Under the pieces are notes generated by a model. That model had not been told where the DNA came from, searched no databases, and worked only from the letters and a program-made list of their open reading frames with translations. 64,000 nucleotides of DNA. It comes from DATBFU01 sp035498405 (GTDB taxonomy: Bacteria; Acidobacteriota; Thermoanaerobaculia; UBA5066; Gp7-AA6). The DNA is taken from contig DATKAE010000084.1 of assembly GCA_035498405.1 (NCBI GenBank), positions 1 through 64,000 of the forward strand. The letters are read 5' to 3'. Below are positions 43,858-52,641 of this stretch, in pieces (the first letter of the stretch is position 1; each line of letters opens with the position of its first letter). The translations under genes were made by a program, and so were the position numbers.

Positions 43858-44790
43858 CTAGGGCTCCCGCATTCGCACGGTGGCCGCCATGCCGGGCTTC
43901 AGATCCGGCGAGGGATCGATCGCGATCTTCACGCCGAAGACCTGGTCCATTCGCTGATCGAGGGTCTGAACGTTGCGGGGCGTGTACTCCGATTGCGTGC
44001 GGATCTCGACGACATGCCCGTGATACTCGCGCTTCGGAAAGGTGTCGACCTTCAGGGCCGCTTTCTGGCCGACCCGGACGCGGCCCAGCTCCGGCTCGGG
44101 CACATACACGCGCACCCAGAGCTGCGAGGGCTCCAGCATCTTCGCCACCGGCTGGTTGGCGCCCACCAGATCGCCGGGACGCAGGTCCATCGACTCGATC
44201 ACGCCGTCGGCCGGAGCGCGAACCAGCGACTCCGCCCGCTGGCGCTCGAGATACCCGAGCTGTTTCTCCTCGGCCTCGAGTGTGGCCCGGGCGGCGGCGA
44301 TGTCCTCGGGGCGATTGCCGCGCTCGAGCTCCAGGAACGCCTCGCGCGCGGTTTTCGCAGCCGTCTCGGCCGAGTCGTAGGCCTCGCGGCCGGTGATTCC
44401 GCTGTCGAGAAGAGATTGCTGGCGAAGGCGCTCGCGCTCGGTGTTTTCCGCCAGGGCGCGCGCCGCCGCGATCTGTTCGGCGCGCGGACCGCGCAGCGCC
44501 TTCAGCAGGTCCGCCCGCGCCTGCTCCACCCGCGCGCGCTGCTGCTGGATCTGCAGGTCGATCAGATCGGTCTCGAATTGAACGATCGGCTGACCCGCCG
44601 CGACCGTCGACCCCTCGTCGACGAGGACCTTCTGGATCCGCCCCCCCAGAAGCGACCCGACCTCGACGTCGCGGGCCTCGATGGCCCCGGAGAGGACGAA
44701 GGGCTTCTCGCGACCCGCGCGCCGCCAGGCCCAAAACCCGCCGGCCGCCGCGAGGAGGAGCAGGAGGAGCAGGAGAGCCCGGCGCTTCAT
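43858..44790 (-). CDS. HlyD-family membrane fusion/adaptor protein
   Basis: 310 residues with one N-terminal helix (LLLLLLLLAAAGGFWAW), a lipoyl/barrel half before and after a long coiled-coil hairpin (about 75-195), and the second lipoyl half VRAPADGVIES. YbhG-like. It links the ABC permease to an outer-membrane channel or delivers substrate. ATGA overlap with the TetR gene. Confidence 0.93.
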   Translation of the reverse strand: MKRRALLLLLLLLAAAGGFWAWRRAGREKPFVLSGAIEARDVEVGSLLGGRIQKVLVDEGSTVAAGQPIVQFETDLIDLQIQQQRARVEQARADLLKALRGPRAEQIAAARALAENTERERLRQQSLLDSGITGREAYDSAETAAKTAREAFLELERGNRPEDIAAARATLEAEEKQLGYLERQRAESLVRAPADGVIESMDLRPGDLVGANQPVAKMLEPSQLWVRVYVPEPELGRVRVGQKAALKVDTFPKREYHGHVVEIRTQSEYTPRNVQTLDQRMDQVFGVKIAIDPSPDLKPGMAATVRMREP

Positions 44791-45419
44791 CGGCTCTTTC
44801 CCCCCGTGACGATGGCCCCATGGGTCCAGATGTCCAGAACCGTGTCGACGTAACGGGACAGCGGAATCGGCGGCGCCAGCCGGAGCACCCGATGCAAGAA
44901 GACATAGGACTGCAGCGCGCCGACGAACGAGAGAGCGCCGGCCCGAGGGTCTCTCAAGCGCAGGGTCCCGGCGGCGCGGGCGCGCCGAAAATAGCTCTCG
45001 AGGTCCGCGATGATGCGCGCGGGAGGAGAGGACTTCTGGCGGGGATCGAAGGGGAGGCGAACCGTTCGGGCCTCGTCTTCGGTCCGAGCCCGCAGAAAAT
45101 GGGCGATGTTTTCTCCCATCTTTCGCTCGATGAAAGGAACGAGCGTCGTCGCGAGGCGGCGCAGCGCCCGTCCCGGCGTCTCGGCGTTCGGGAGGCCGAC
45201 GAGAAAGTCGCTCGGGAGGCCTTCTTCGGCCTCGCCCGCGGCCATGGCGTCGCGGAAGAGGGCTTCCTTGCTGGGGGAGTGGCGCAGCAACGCCGCCGGG
45301 GAGATTCCCAGCCGCGAGCCGATCGCGGCCAGTGTCGTGCCTTCGTAGCCGCGCAGGGCGAAGGCTTCCCGCGCGGCGCGGAAGACCTCTTCACGCGTGA
45401 CTCTCGGACGCCGGCCCAT
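44787..45419 (-). CDS. TetR-family regulator of the efflux operon
   Basis: 210 residues. The N-terminal helix-turn-helix (TREEVFRAAREAFALRGYEG, then TTLAAIGSRLGISPAALLRH) is followed by an all-helical ligand domain with a C-terminal hydrophobic helix. First gene of the tetR-hlyD-ABC-permease operon, an arrangement like cecR-ybhGFSR. It probably represses the operon through the palindrome overlapping its own promoter. The ATG has no ribosome site and follows the -10 by 8 nt. Confidence 0.92.
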   Translation of the reverse strand: MGRRPRVTREEVFRAAREAFALRGYEGTTLAAIGSRLGISPAALLRHSPSKEALFRDAMAAGEAEEGLPSDFLVGLPNAETPGRALRRLATTLVPFIERKMGENIAHFLRARTEDEARTVRLPFDPRQKSSPPARIIADLESYFRRARAAGTLRLRDPRAGALSFVGALQSYVFLHRVLRLAPPIPLSRYVDTVLDIWTHGAIVTGGKSR

Positions 45420-45422
45420 AAT

Positions 45423-45456
45423 AAGTAACTAAATAGTAATTTACTTTTCTTGTCAA
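45423..45456 (-). promoter_or_regulatory. Promoter-operator of the TetR/efflux operon
   Basis: On the minus strand, TTGACA (45456-45451), a 17-nt spacer and TTTAGT (45433-45428), 8 nt before the ATG. The region is markedly AT-rich and carries arms AAGTAA (45423-45428) and TTACTT (45441-45446) in inverted orientation, a plausible TetR operator across the -10 region. Confidence 0.6.
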
Positions 45457-45603
45457 GGGTGCGGCGACCCTCCCGTCCCGGCAGCCCCCCGGGGGGGCCC
45501 GACTCGAGGAAGCCGGCAGCGCCGGCCATCCCTGCGTGAGAGCGACGGGACCGTCTCCGGGCGAGGCGGCTGGTTCCGGCGCCTCGGTTAAGATCTGCCT
45601 TTC

Positions 45604-46428
45604 ATGCGCGTCGACCTGCACAGCCATTCCAACGTCTCCGACGGCCTCGACTCTCCGGCCGAGCTCGTGCGTCTGATGGCCTACGCGGGCATTTCGGCCT
45701 TCGCCCTGACCGACCATGACTCTCTGCAGGGTCTGCCGGAAGCCCGGCGGGAGGCGGAGGCGCTCGGGATCGAGCTCATCCCGGGGGCCGAAATCTCCTC
45801 GCATTTCGACGGGCAGGACGACATTCACATCCTCGCGTTGTTCGTCGACGAGAACAACGACCGGTTGAACGGCCAGCTCGTCATCCGGCAGGAGAACCGG
45901 CGCCTTCGCGGCGAGAAAATGGCGCGAAACCTGATCGAGGCCGGGTACCCGATCGATCTGGAGGCCGTTCGCGAGGAAGTGGGTGATGGCGTGTGGGCGC
46001 GGCCCCACCTCGCGCGCGCGCTGGTCCGGGCGGGCCACGCGCAGGACCACGACGATGCCTTCGACCGGTTCCTGCACGCCGGGACTCCCTGGTACGTGGC
46101 CTCGGAAAAGTGGGAGTCTCGGGACGTCGTGCGGACGATTCGCCAGGCGGGCGGCATTTCCTCGCTCGCGCATGCGGTCTGGTACAAGGACGTGGAGGCG
46201 ATGGCGCGCACGCTCGCCGCCGAGGGACTCGACGCCATCGAGGTGTTCCACCCGGACCACGGACCGGGAGAAGAGGCGCGGCTCGGGCACCTCGTCAACG
46301 AGCTCGGCCTGGCGGTGACGGCGGGCAGCGACTTCCACGGTACGCCCGACGGGCGCAAGCGCCCCGGCGGCGTCTCGGGTGACGCCGAGATGCTCGGGAT
46401 CCTGCGCGCGCGCGCGAAGCGCGGCTGA
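45604..46428 (+). CDS. PHP-domain phosphoesterase (RNase AM/YciV-like)
   Basis: 274 residues. PHP metal motifs: DLHSHSNVSDG at the N-terminus, LTDHDS, GAEISSH, LAHAVW and the C-terminal GSDFHG. Related enzymes are 3',5'-nucleoside bisphosphate phosphatases or 5'-3' exonucleases acting on RNA ends. Single gene. TAAGAT (45589-45594) ends 9 nt before ATG, and no Shine-Dalgarno sequence is present. Confidence 0.88.
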   Translation: MRVDLHSHSNVSDGLDSPAELVRLMAYAGISAFALTDHDSLQGLPEARREAEALGIELIPGAEISSHFDGQDDIHILALFVDENNDRLNGQLVIRQENRRLRGEKMARNLIEAGYPIDLEAVREEVGDGVWARPHLARALVRAGHAQDHDDAFDRFLHAGTPWYVASEKWESRDVVRTIRQAGGISSLAHAVWYKDVEAMARTLAAEGLDAIEVFHPDHGPGEEARLGHLVNELGLAVTAGSDFHGTPDGRKRPGGVSGDAEMLGILRARAKRG

Positions 46429-46565
46429 GGGACACCGCGGCGTCGCCGGGCGAGCCGCATCCGGAAACGCTCCGTCGGGGTCGCGCCTCCTTCGCCGCGC
46501 TCTCGGCTCCTTCGAGGGGCGGGGCTCGGACTTCATTTGTCCCCTCGGTCGCCGTCCAATTCCGT

Positions 46566-46592
46566 TGTGGAAAAGCCCTCTGTGGAAAAGCC
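46566..46592 (+). repeat. Two direct TGTGGAAAAGCC repeats upstream of dnaB
   Basis: Copies at 46566-46577 and 46581-46592, 15 bp apart start to start. TGTGGAAAA differs by one base from the DnaA-box complement TGTGGATAA. They lie about 110 bp upstream of the dnaB ATG. Confidence 0.6.
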
Positions 46593-46654
46593 GGGCCAAA
46601 AAATTTCCCCGTCCCGCTGCCGCAGGGGATCGGCGTGGACGGAATGCGGAAATG

Positions 46655-46683
46655 TTGACAGGTCCCCGCGTCGGGTGAAAGAT
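46655..46683 (+). promoter_or_regulatory. Putative dnaB promoter
   Basis: A perfect TTGACA (46655-46660), a 17-nt spacer and a weak AAAGAT (46678-46683), 17 nt before the dnaB ATG. Confidence 0.45.
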
Positions 46684-46700
46684 CCGCGGGCTTTTCCCTG

Positions 46701-48071
46701 ATGCTCGAAGAACTCGCTCTCGAAAGAGGCCTGCCGCAGAACCTCGAGGCCGAACGCTCGGTGTTGGGCTCGATCCTTCTCGACTCCGCGTCGCTCTCCT
46801 TCGTGGTTCCGGTGCTGCAACAGGAGGACTTCTTTCCCGACACGCACCGGCGGATCTACGGTGCGATGCTCGAGCTCTTCGAGCGCTCCTCGGAGATCGA
46901 CACCCTCACACTCAAGGAGGAGCTCGATCGGACCGGCGGCGCGGAGAAGGCGGGCGGCGCCGCCTACCTGGCGGCGCTCGTGGATGCGGTGCCCGACGTG
47001 TCCAACGTCGAGCACTATGCCCGGATCGTCAAGGAGAAGGCGACGCTGCGTCGGCTCATTCAGGCCGGGCAGCGACTGGTGCGCCAAGGGCTTTCGCAGG
47101 AGCAATCGGCGGAGGATCTGTTGGGCTCGGCGACGGGCGAGATCTTCGACATCGTCGAGGACTCGCTCCGTGGCAGCTTCACGCCGATCGGTCAGATCGT
47201 CAAGCACAACCTGGAGGTCATCGAGGAGGCGCGGAACCGGCAGGGGATGCTCTCGGGTCTGCCGACCGGATTCACGGAGCTCGACCGCATGACCTCCGGC
47301 CTTCAGCCAACCGACCTCATCATCATCGCCGCGCGACCCTCGGTCGGGAAGACCTCCTTCGCCTTGAACATCGCCCAGCACGTCGCCTTCCGAGAGGGCC
47401 GGTCGGTCGGCTTCTTCTCGCTCGAGATGTCACGCGAGCAGGTTGGATTCCGCGTCCTCTGCTCCGAGGCGGACGTCGATGCCAAGAAGGTGCGTGACGG
47501 ATACGCGTCTCGGGAAGCCACGGTGCGTCTGGTCACGGCGCAGGCGAAGATCGCGGGGGCGAACTTCTTTCTGGACGACAGCGCGGCTCTGTCGGTCCCG
47601 GAGATGCGCGCCAAGGCTCAGCGGCTGAAGCGAGAAAAGGGGCTCGATCTGGTGATCGTGGACTACATGCAGCTGATGATGGGCCACGGTCGATTCGACA
47701 ATCGGACTCAGGAAGTCTCGCAAATCTCGCGGGGCTTGAAGCTCCTCGCCAAGGAGCTTCGTGTCCCCGTCGTCGCGCTTTCGCAACTCTCCCGTCAGCC
47801 CGAACAGCGCAAGGGCGAGCTGCGCAAGCCGCAGCTGGCCGATCTGAGAGACAGCGGCTCGATCGAACAGGATGCCGACGTCGTCGCGTTCCTCTACCGC
47901 GAGGAGCTGTACGACCGGGATACCGAGCGCAAGGGGATCGCGGACGTGATCATCGCCAAGCAGCGAAACGGTCCCACCGGCGACTTTCCCCTGGTCTTTC
48001 TGGCCGATCACATGACCTTTGCCAACTACGCGGGGGGATCGGCGATCGCGCCCGAGGGACAGCCCTTCTAG
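46701..48071 (+). CDS. dnaB: Replicative DNA helicase DnaB
   Basis: 456 residues, normal family length with no intein. N-terminal DnaG-interacting helical domain (LPQNLEAERSVLGSILLD), linker, then the RecA-like helicase domain with Walker A ARPSVGKTS, Walker B LVIVDYMQLM and the LSRQPEQR / DLRDSGSIEQDAD motifs. Unwinds DNA at the fork as a hexamer. Two DnaA-box-like repeats lie upstream. Confidence 0.97.
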   Translation: MLEELALERGLPQNLEAERSVLGSILLDSASLSFVVPVLQQEDFFPDTHRRIYGAMLELFERSSEIDTLTLKEELDRTGGAEKAGGAAYLAALVDAVPDVSNVEHYARIVKEKATLRRLIQAGQRLVRQGLSQEQSAEDLLGSATGEIFDIVEDSLRGSFTPIGQIVKHNLEVIEEARNRQGMLSGLPTGFTELDRMTSGLQPTDLIIIAARPSVGKTSFALNIAQHVAFREGRSVGFFSLEMSREQVGFRVLCSEADVDAKKVRDGYASREATVRLVTAQAKIAGANFFLDDSAALSVPEMRAKAQRLKREKGLDLVIVDYMQLMMGHGRFDNRTQEVSQISRGLKLLAKELRVPVVALSQLSRQPEQRKGELRKPQLADLRDSGSIEQDADVVAFLYREELYDRDTERKGIADVIIAKQRNGPTGDFPLVFLADHMTFANYAGGSAIAPEGQPF

Positions 48072-48128
48072 CGCGTCCGCGCGTTTGCCCGTGCACCGGG
48101 GCGCCTGGCTCCGGGGCCGCGGGGGCGG

Positions 48129-48614
48129 TCACTTCGTCTTCGAGTAGTGCTTCAGCGTCAGGATCTCGTCGAGCTCCGTGATGCCGACGAAGACGTACAG
48201 CCACTTTCCATCCTTTTTTCGAGCGATCGTCGAGAATCGGCCTTTGATCGTCGAGGGTTCCTTCCCCGATTTCGGCTCCAGACGCATCGACAGGTCCCCC
48301 CACCCCGCCGAGACGTTCGCCGAGGTCAGATAGCGGGCATCCTTGAAGGCGGGCTCGGAGACCTTGTTGGCATTCAAGACGGAGTTCCACTTGAAACGGA
48401 TCTCCTCCAGGCCCCGGGCGGCCTTCTCTCCGGGCGGAAAGAGGACGGCGTCGTCGGCGTATAGCCTCATGACTGCCTCGATGTCGCCGGCCTGAAGCGC
48501 CTTGACGAAGGCCGCGTTCAGCTGCTCGACACCGTCGCTGCCTGCCGGCAGTCCGGTAGCCGAGCAGACTCCCACGAGAAGAGACAGCAGCCCGACGCCG
48601 ATGACTCGTTTCAT
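48129..48614 (-). CDS. Secreted SnoaL/DUF4440-like protein
   Basis: 161 residues from ATG 48614 (GGAGGTGAG seven nt before it, ATGA overlap with the MMPL stop). A signal peptide is followed by an NTF2-like cone (LNAAFVKALQAGDIEAVMRLY, then ADDAVLFPPGE), as in ketosteroid isomerase-like families. The usual catalytic Asp/His cannot be assigned; many members are non-enzymatic. Its coupling to the MMPL transporter suggests a periplasmic helper. Confidence 0.8.
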   Translation of the reverse strand: MKRVIGVGLLSLLVGVCSATGLPAGSDGVEQLNAAFVKALQAGDIEAVMRLYADDAVLFPPGEKAARGLEEIRFKWNSVLNANKVSEPAFKDARYLTSANVSAGWGDLSMRLEPKSGKEPSTIKGRFSTIARKKDGKWLYVFVGITELDEILTLKHYSKTK

Positions 48615-50896
48615 GTTGGTCTCACCTCCAGCGCTCGCGGTCGATTCTGTCTTTTTCCGGGCCACCAGTTCCACTTTCCGGCCAACCTCAAGAGCGCCGG
48701 CCCGATGACCATTCGCACGATCGTCGCGTCCAAGAGGACGGCGGCGGTGAGGGTGAAGCCGAGCATCTGAATCGGCAGGAACTCGCCCAACGCAAACGAC
48801 GCGAAGACCGCCGTCATGATCGCCGCAGCGCTGGTGATCACTCCTCCGGTCCGCGACAGGCCTTCCACGATCGCTGCCCCTTCGGAGAGGCCGCCGCGCC
48901 GGGCTTCGGCAACCCGAGAGACCAGAAAGACCTCGTAGTCCATGCTCAAGCCGAACACGATGCAGAACGCGAGCACCGGGACGATCGTGAAGACGCGTTC
49001 GGTCGGCCCGGCCAGGCCAAACCACTCTGCGCCGTGACCCTCCTGAAAGACGAGGACGAGGGCCCCGAAGGCGGCGGCAACGGTCAGGAGGTTGAGGGTA
49101 ACGGCCTTGGCCGCGACCAGAACGGACCGGAATCCGATGAAGAGGGCGAGAAAGGTGACGGCCATGACCAGGAGGACGACCAGACGGAATCGCCCGGCGA
49201 CCATGTCCTCGAACTCGGTGGCCGCCGCGGCGAGGCCGCCGACGCGCAGGCGCGTTCCCGGGAGGCCCGTCAAGGCTGCCGCGTCGGCGTCCCGCAACTC
49301 GCGGGCGAGCTTCTCGGTGTCGGCGCGCAGCCGAGCCGGATCCGAGGAAGGCATCGCCGGGACGATCTCGAAGAGAACCGAGCGCTCGTCGGCCGAAAGA
49401 AGGCCTTGGCGGGCGTTGCGCGAGAGACTTCGGAGCTTTTCTCGCGTGACCCCGGCGCCGGCGATCGACGCGAGAGAATGGACCCGTTCGATGCGCGGAT
49501 CGGCCTCGAGAACCTTCGCGAGACGCCGCGTCGCGACCCATCCGTCCTCGCTCGTGACGGGAGCGTCCGGCGGAAGATCCAGCAGAACGCGAAGCCCCTG
49601 AATCACGTTTCCTCGCCCCATGCTCTCCAGGCGCTGTGCCGCGCGGACCGACTCGAGATTGGTCGGCAGCCCTTCCCCGCCCAGGGCCCCGGTCTTCAAG
49701 CGGGAGGCCTGGAGCGCAAGCAGCAGCAGGGGAGCGCCCCCCAGGGTCAGGGCCACCCAGGGCCTCGCGACGACGTGGTTACCCCACCGGTGCCATCGTT
49801 TCGACCGGGCGGCGCGGCGGGCCCTCGCCGGGCCGAGCAACCGCCCGGCGTCGACGCGTCGCCCCAGCACCGCGAGTGTCGCGGGCAACAGCGTCAGGGC
49901 CAACAGCAGCGTGAAAAAGGTCACGAGGATGCCGGCGGCGCCAATCGATCGGAAGTCGCTGGCGGGCACGCTCAGGAGAGCCGCGAATCCGATTCCCACG
50001 GGCAGCGCGGACAGAAGCAGGGTCTGCCCGGCCTTCGGCACACAATCTTCGGCGGCGCGGTCTCCAGAGCCGGTCAGGAGCAGCGACTCGCGAAAGCGGC
50101 TGACCATCAGGAGGGCGTAGTCGATGCCGAGTCCGAGGCCGATCATCGACGCGATGTTCTGGACGAGGATCGAGAGGTGCCAGACACGGGCCAGCATGGC
50201 CGAGGCGCCCAGCGTCAACAAGACGGCAAGAACACCGGTCGCCACGGGCAAGAGCGCCGCGACGACGGAGCCGAAGGCGACGACCAACAGAAGCAGAGTG
50301 ATGGGGAGTGCTCGCTTCTCCGCCGCCTGCGCGTCCCGCGAGCTCGCCTCCCGAACATCGGCGTTGAGAGGGATCTCTCCGGTCCATCCGAGCTCCGCGG
50401 CCGGGTAGGCGCGGCGCAGCTCTCCTTGCAGGCCCAGTGTGGCGAGCCGCAGAGGCGCCATCAGGGACTCGGCGGGCCGATTTCCCGAGTCGAGACCCAC
50501 GACGAGAAATGTGCCTCCTCTTCCTCGGAAGACGGCCTCGGGAGAGTCGAGATACGAAACCGTCCCGGCGACACCGGGAAGAGCGGAAACCGCGGCGACG
50601 ACCCGCTCGAGGGCGCGGCGGCCGTCCGGAGTCTCCGGGTCCGGTATGCCGCCTACGACTAGCACGACACGATGGACAAAAGGGGAGTGAAAGCGGTGAG
50701 CGAGGTCGTCGTCGACGCTGGCCGCGAGCGTGCCTTCGACGCGGACGATGGACTCCAGCCGGCGAGCCGCGTTGCGCGCCTCGGGCACCAGGACTGCCGC
50801 CAGGATCGCCCAGAAGAGCAGAATTCCGAGCCGGCGCCGAGGGACCCGCCGCGCCAGCCAGGCCAGCGCGGCGGGAGGAGCGCTATCGGACGACAC
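48611..50896 (-). CDS. MMPL/RND-family membrane transporter
   Basis: 761 residues. Two homologous halves, each with an extracytoplasmic domain after the first helix and a five-helix bundle. The intramembrane Asp motifs GLGIDYALLMVSRFRE and GLSMDYEVFLVSRVAE are both present, so proton coupling should be intact. MMPL proteins export lipids, hopanoids or similar hydrophobic compounds. No outer-membrane or adaptor gene is adjacent; the NTF2-like secreted protein is coupled downstream. Confidence 0.92.
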   Translation of the reverse strand: MSSDSAPPAALAWLARRVPRRRLGILLFWAILAAVLVPEARNAARRLESIVRVEGTLAASVDDDLAHRFHSPFVHRVVLVVGGIPDPETPDGRRALERVVAAVSALPGVAGTVSYLDSPEAVFRGRGGTFLVVGLDSGNRPAESLMAPLRLATLGLQGELRRAYPAAELGWTGEIPLNADVREASSRDAQAAEKRALPITLLLLVVAFGSVVAALLPVATGVLAVLLTLGASAMLARVWHLSILVQNIASMIGLGLGIDYALLMVSRFRESLLLTGSGDRAAEDCVPKAGQTLLLSALPVGIGFAALLSVPASDFRSIGAAGILVTFFTLLLALTLLPATLAVLGRRVDAGRLLGPARARRAARSKRWHRWGNHVVARPWVALTLGGAPLLLLALQASRLKTGALGGEGLPTNLESVRAAQRLESMGRGNVIQGLRVLLDLPPDAPVTSEDGWVATRRLAKVLEADPRIERVHSLASIAGAGVTREKLRSLSRNARQGLLSADERSVLFEIVPAMPSSDPARLRADTEKLARELRDADAAALTGLPGTRLRVGGLAAAATEFEDMVAGRFRLVVLLVMAVTFLALFIGFRSVLVAAKAVTLNLLTVAAAFGALVLVFQEGHGAEWFGLAGPTERVFTIVPVLAFCIVFGLSMDYEVFLVSRVAEARRGGLSEGAAIVEGLSRTGGVITSAAAIMTAVFASFALGEFLPIQMLGFTLTAAVLLDATIVRMVIGPALLRLAGKWNWWPGKRQNRPRALEVRPT

Positions 50897-51102
50897 GCGG
50901 TCCTGTCGAAACGCGAAACAACGCGGACGCGACCCCCAACATCAGACGATTCTCACCGGTAGCTCCTCCAGCGGTCGGACTCGCCGCGTCATCCTAGCCC
51001 AGAGCCCCGCCAGTGCCCAACCGCGGGGCGCGCTCCGGCGATGCTTCGGCCCCTGGCCGTCGCGGGGGTCGCGCGCGAGCGCGTCGGTTTGGTCGCGCGG
51101 GG

Positions 51103-52122
51103 CTAGGCTGAGCCGAGCGTCTCGCAGGCGAGACGATCGTAGAGGCGCGCGAGTGACGCGACGAACGGGGCGGGTCGAAAGTGGGCCGCCAGTCGCAGGG
51201 AGGCGCGACGGAACGCCTCACGGTCGGCGGGTGAGAAGAGTACTTCTCGAAGACGGTCGACAAATCCCGAAACGTCCGCCGCGGCGGCGTACTCGGAGGG
51301 ATACAACAGCCGGTAGGCAGGGAGATCCCGAAAGATCACCGGAATGCCGCAGCTGGCGGCTTCCAGGGGCGCGTAGGGGCAGTTCTCCTGAAAGGAGGGG
51401 AAGACGAGCGCATCGGCGGCGTTGTAGGCGAGCGGCATCTCGGACAGGTCGAGCGATCCCGCAAAACGGAGATTCTCGGGAGGGTGAGCGCGGAGCCGTC
51501 GAAGTTGCCGGAGCCCGGCGCTGACGATTCCAAAGGGACTGCCCCCGATCCAGACGAACTCTGCTTCCGGCACCCGGCGGGCGATCTCCGCGAACTCCGC
51601 GATGCCCTTTCGGGGCTGAAGCTGGCCAACCCCGATCACGAGCGGGCGCTCGCGATCAACTCCGAGGAGGGCTCGTCCCTTGCGCCGTAGCCTCGGCGCC
51701 GGGAAGAAGCGGTCGTTTCTCAGGGCGTTGGGAACCACTTCCACCGGAGACCGAACCCCGAGGCGTTTCAAGGAGAGAGCCGTGTCCGGACTGACCGCGA
51801 TGAGCAGGTCGGAGAGGTTGTAGATCGTCTTCAGGTACCCGCGCACGAGCGGCCGGGTCAGCGGGCTCATCCAGGGGAGCGCGCCTTCGGCGGTCTCGGG
51901 AAGCGCGTGAACGGTGAAAACGCGGCGCCCCCGATAAGAAAGGGCCTTGGAAACATAGAGCGGGCCCCAACTGTGCGAGTGAAGCAGATCGCATGGCTCC
52001 GCGCTGTTGACTCGGATCTCGAGATCGGGGTGTTCGCTCATGAGGTCGACGCAGTCGAGGAAGGCGGTATGGCCTCCTTGCGCCGTCAGGCCGAACCGCA
52101 CCGTCTCGGACATGACGTTCAC
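51103..52122 (-). CDS. GT4-type glycosyltransferase
   Basis: 339 residues from GTG 52122 (GAAGG six nt upstream); ATG 52113 is possible, and an upstream frame to a GTG near 52250 could extend it. Rossmann-type N-lobe with GGHTAFLD and HSHSWGPLYVS; C-lobe with VGQLQPRKGIAEF (donor phosphate contact) and FPSFQENCPYAPLEAASCGIPV, the E-x7-E motif of family 4. Probably transfers a sugar from a nucleotide donor to a glycolipid or glycan; the acceptor is unknown. Confidence 0.88.
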   Translation of the reverse strand: MNVMSETVRFGLTAQGGHTAFLDCVDLMSEHPDLEIRVNSAEPCDLLHSHSWGPLYVSKALSYRGRRVFTVHALPETAEGALPWMSPLTRPLVRGYLKTIYNLSDLLIAVSPDTALSLKRLGVRSPVEVVPNALRNDRFFPAPRLRRKGRALLGVDRERPLVIGVGQLQPRKGIAEFAEIARRVPEAEFVWIGGSPFGIVSAGLRQLRRLRAHPPENLRFAGSLDLSEMPLAYNAADALVFPSFQENCPYAPLEAASCGIPVIFRDLPAYRLLYPSEYAAAADVSGFVDRLREVLFSPADREAFRRASLRLAAHFRPAPFVASLARLYDRLACETLGSA

Positions 52123-52641
52123 TCGGAGCCTTCGCCCGAGCTTTTCGCGGATGCGGAGAGGGGGAAACGCGGGAGGCGGCGCTCCGGCGAGTCGATCGGG
52201 ATGCGGCAGCGTCCGCACGCCTTGCTCGACCGGAAGAATCGACTGGGTCGTCACCTCGTCGTGCCGGCGAGGGGGGATCCACGGTGCTCGTGCGCCCCGG
52301 TTCGAAGAAGTGTGCTCACGTACTTCCGCCCACCGCCTTTCGCCTGTCCAATCCCCCGACCGAGTGTAGTTTTTGGAACATGAACAGGGGATAAAGCCGG
52401 TTCTCGATGGAGCGATCGGTCGAATCGCGATCCGGGCGACGAGCGAGGGATAGCCCGCCGGGCGCCGGGAGCCTCGGGTGGCGATGACTTCCTTGTCGAG
52501 CGATGGCGCCGCGATCGGGAATCGCTCGCGGCAGCCTCTCTCGGCCCGTGGTCCACTCGGAAATTCGAAAGGCGCGCCAGGCCGGGGGTTCTCACGGCAC
52601 TCGTGCGAGACGGCCGAGTTTCGGTTAGGTTTGCAGGCGCA
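52123..52641. other. Divergent intergenic region, no gene recognised
   Basis: 519 bp between the glycosyltransferase and alr. Frames on both strands lack family resemblance. Promoters for both genes should lie here, but none is clear by eye. Confidence 0.4.

Noticed and set aside
45391..46599. 402-codon minus-strand frame opposite the PHP gene
   Set aside because: An antisense shadow; the plus-strand PHP motifs are unambiguous.
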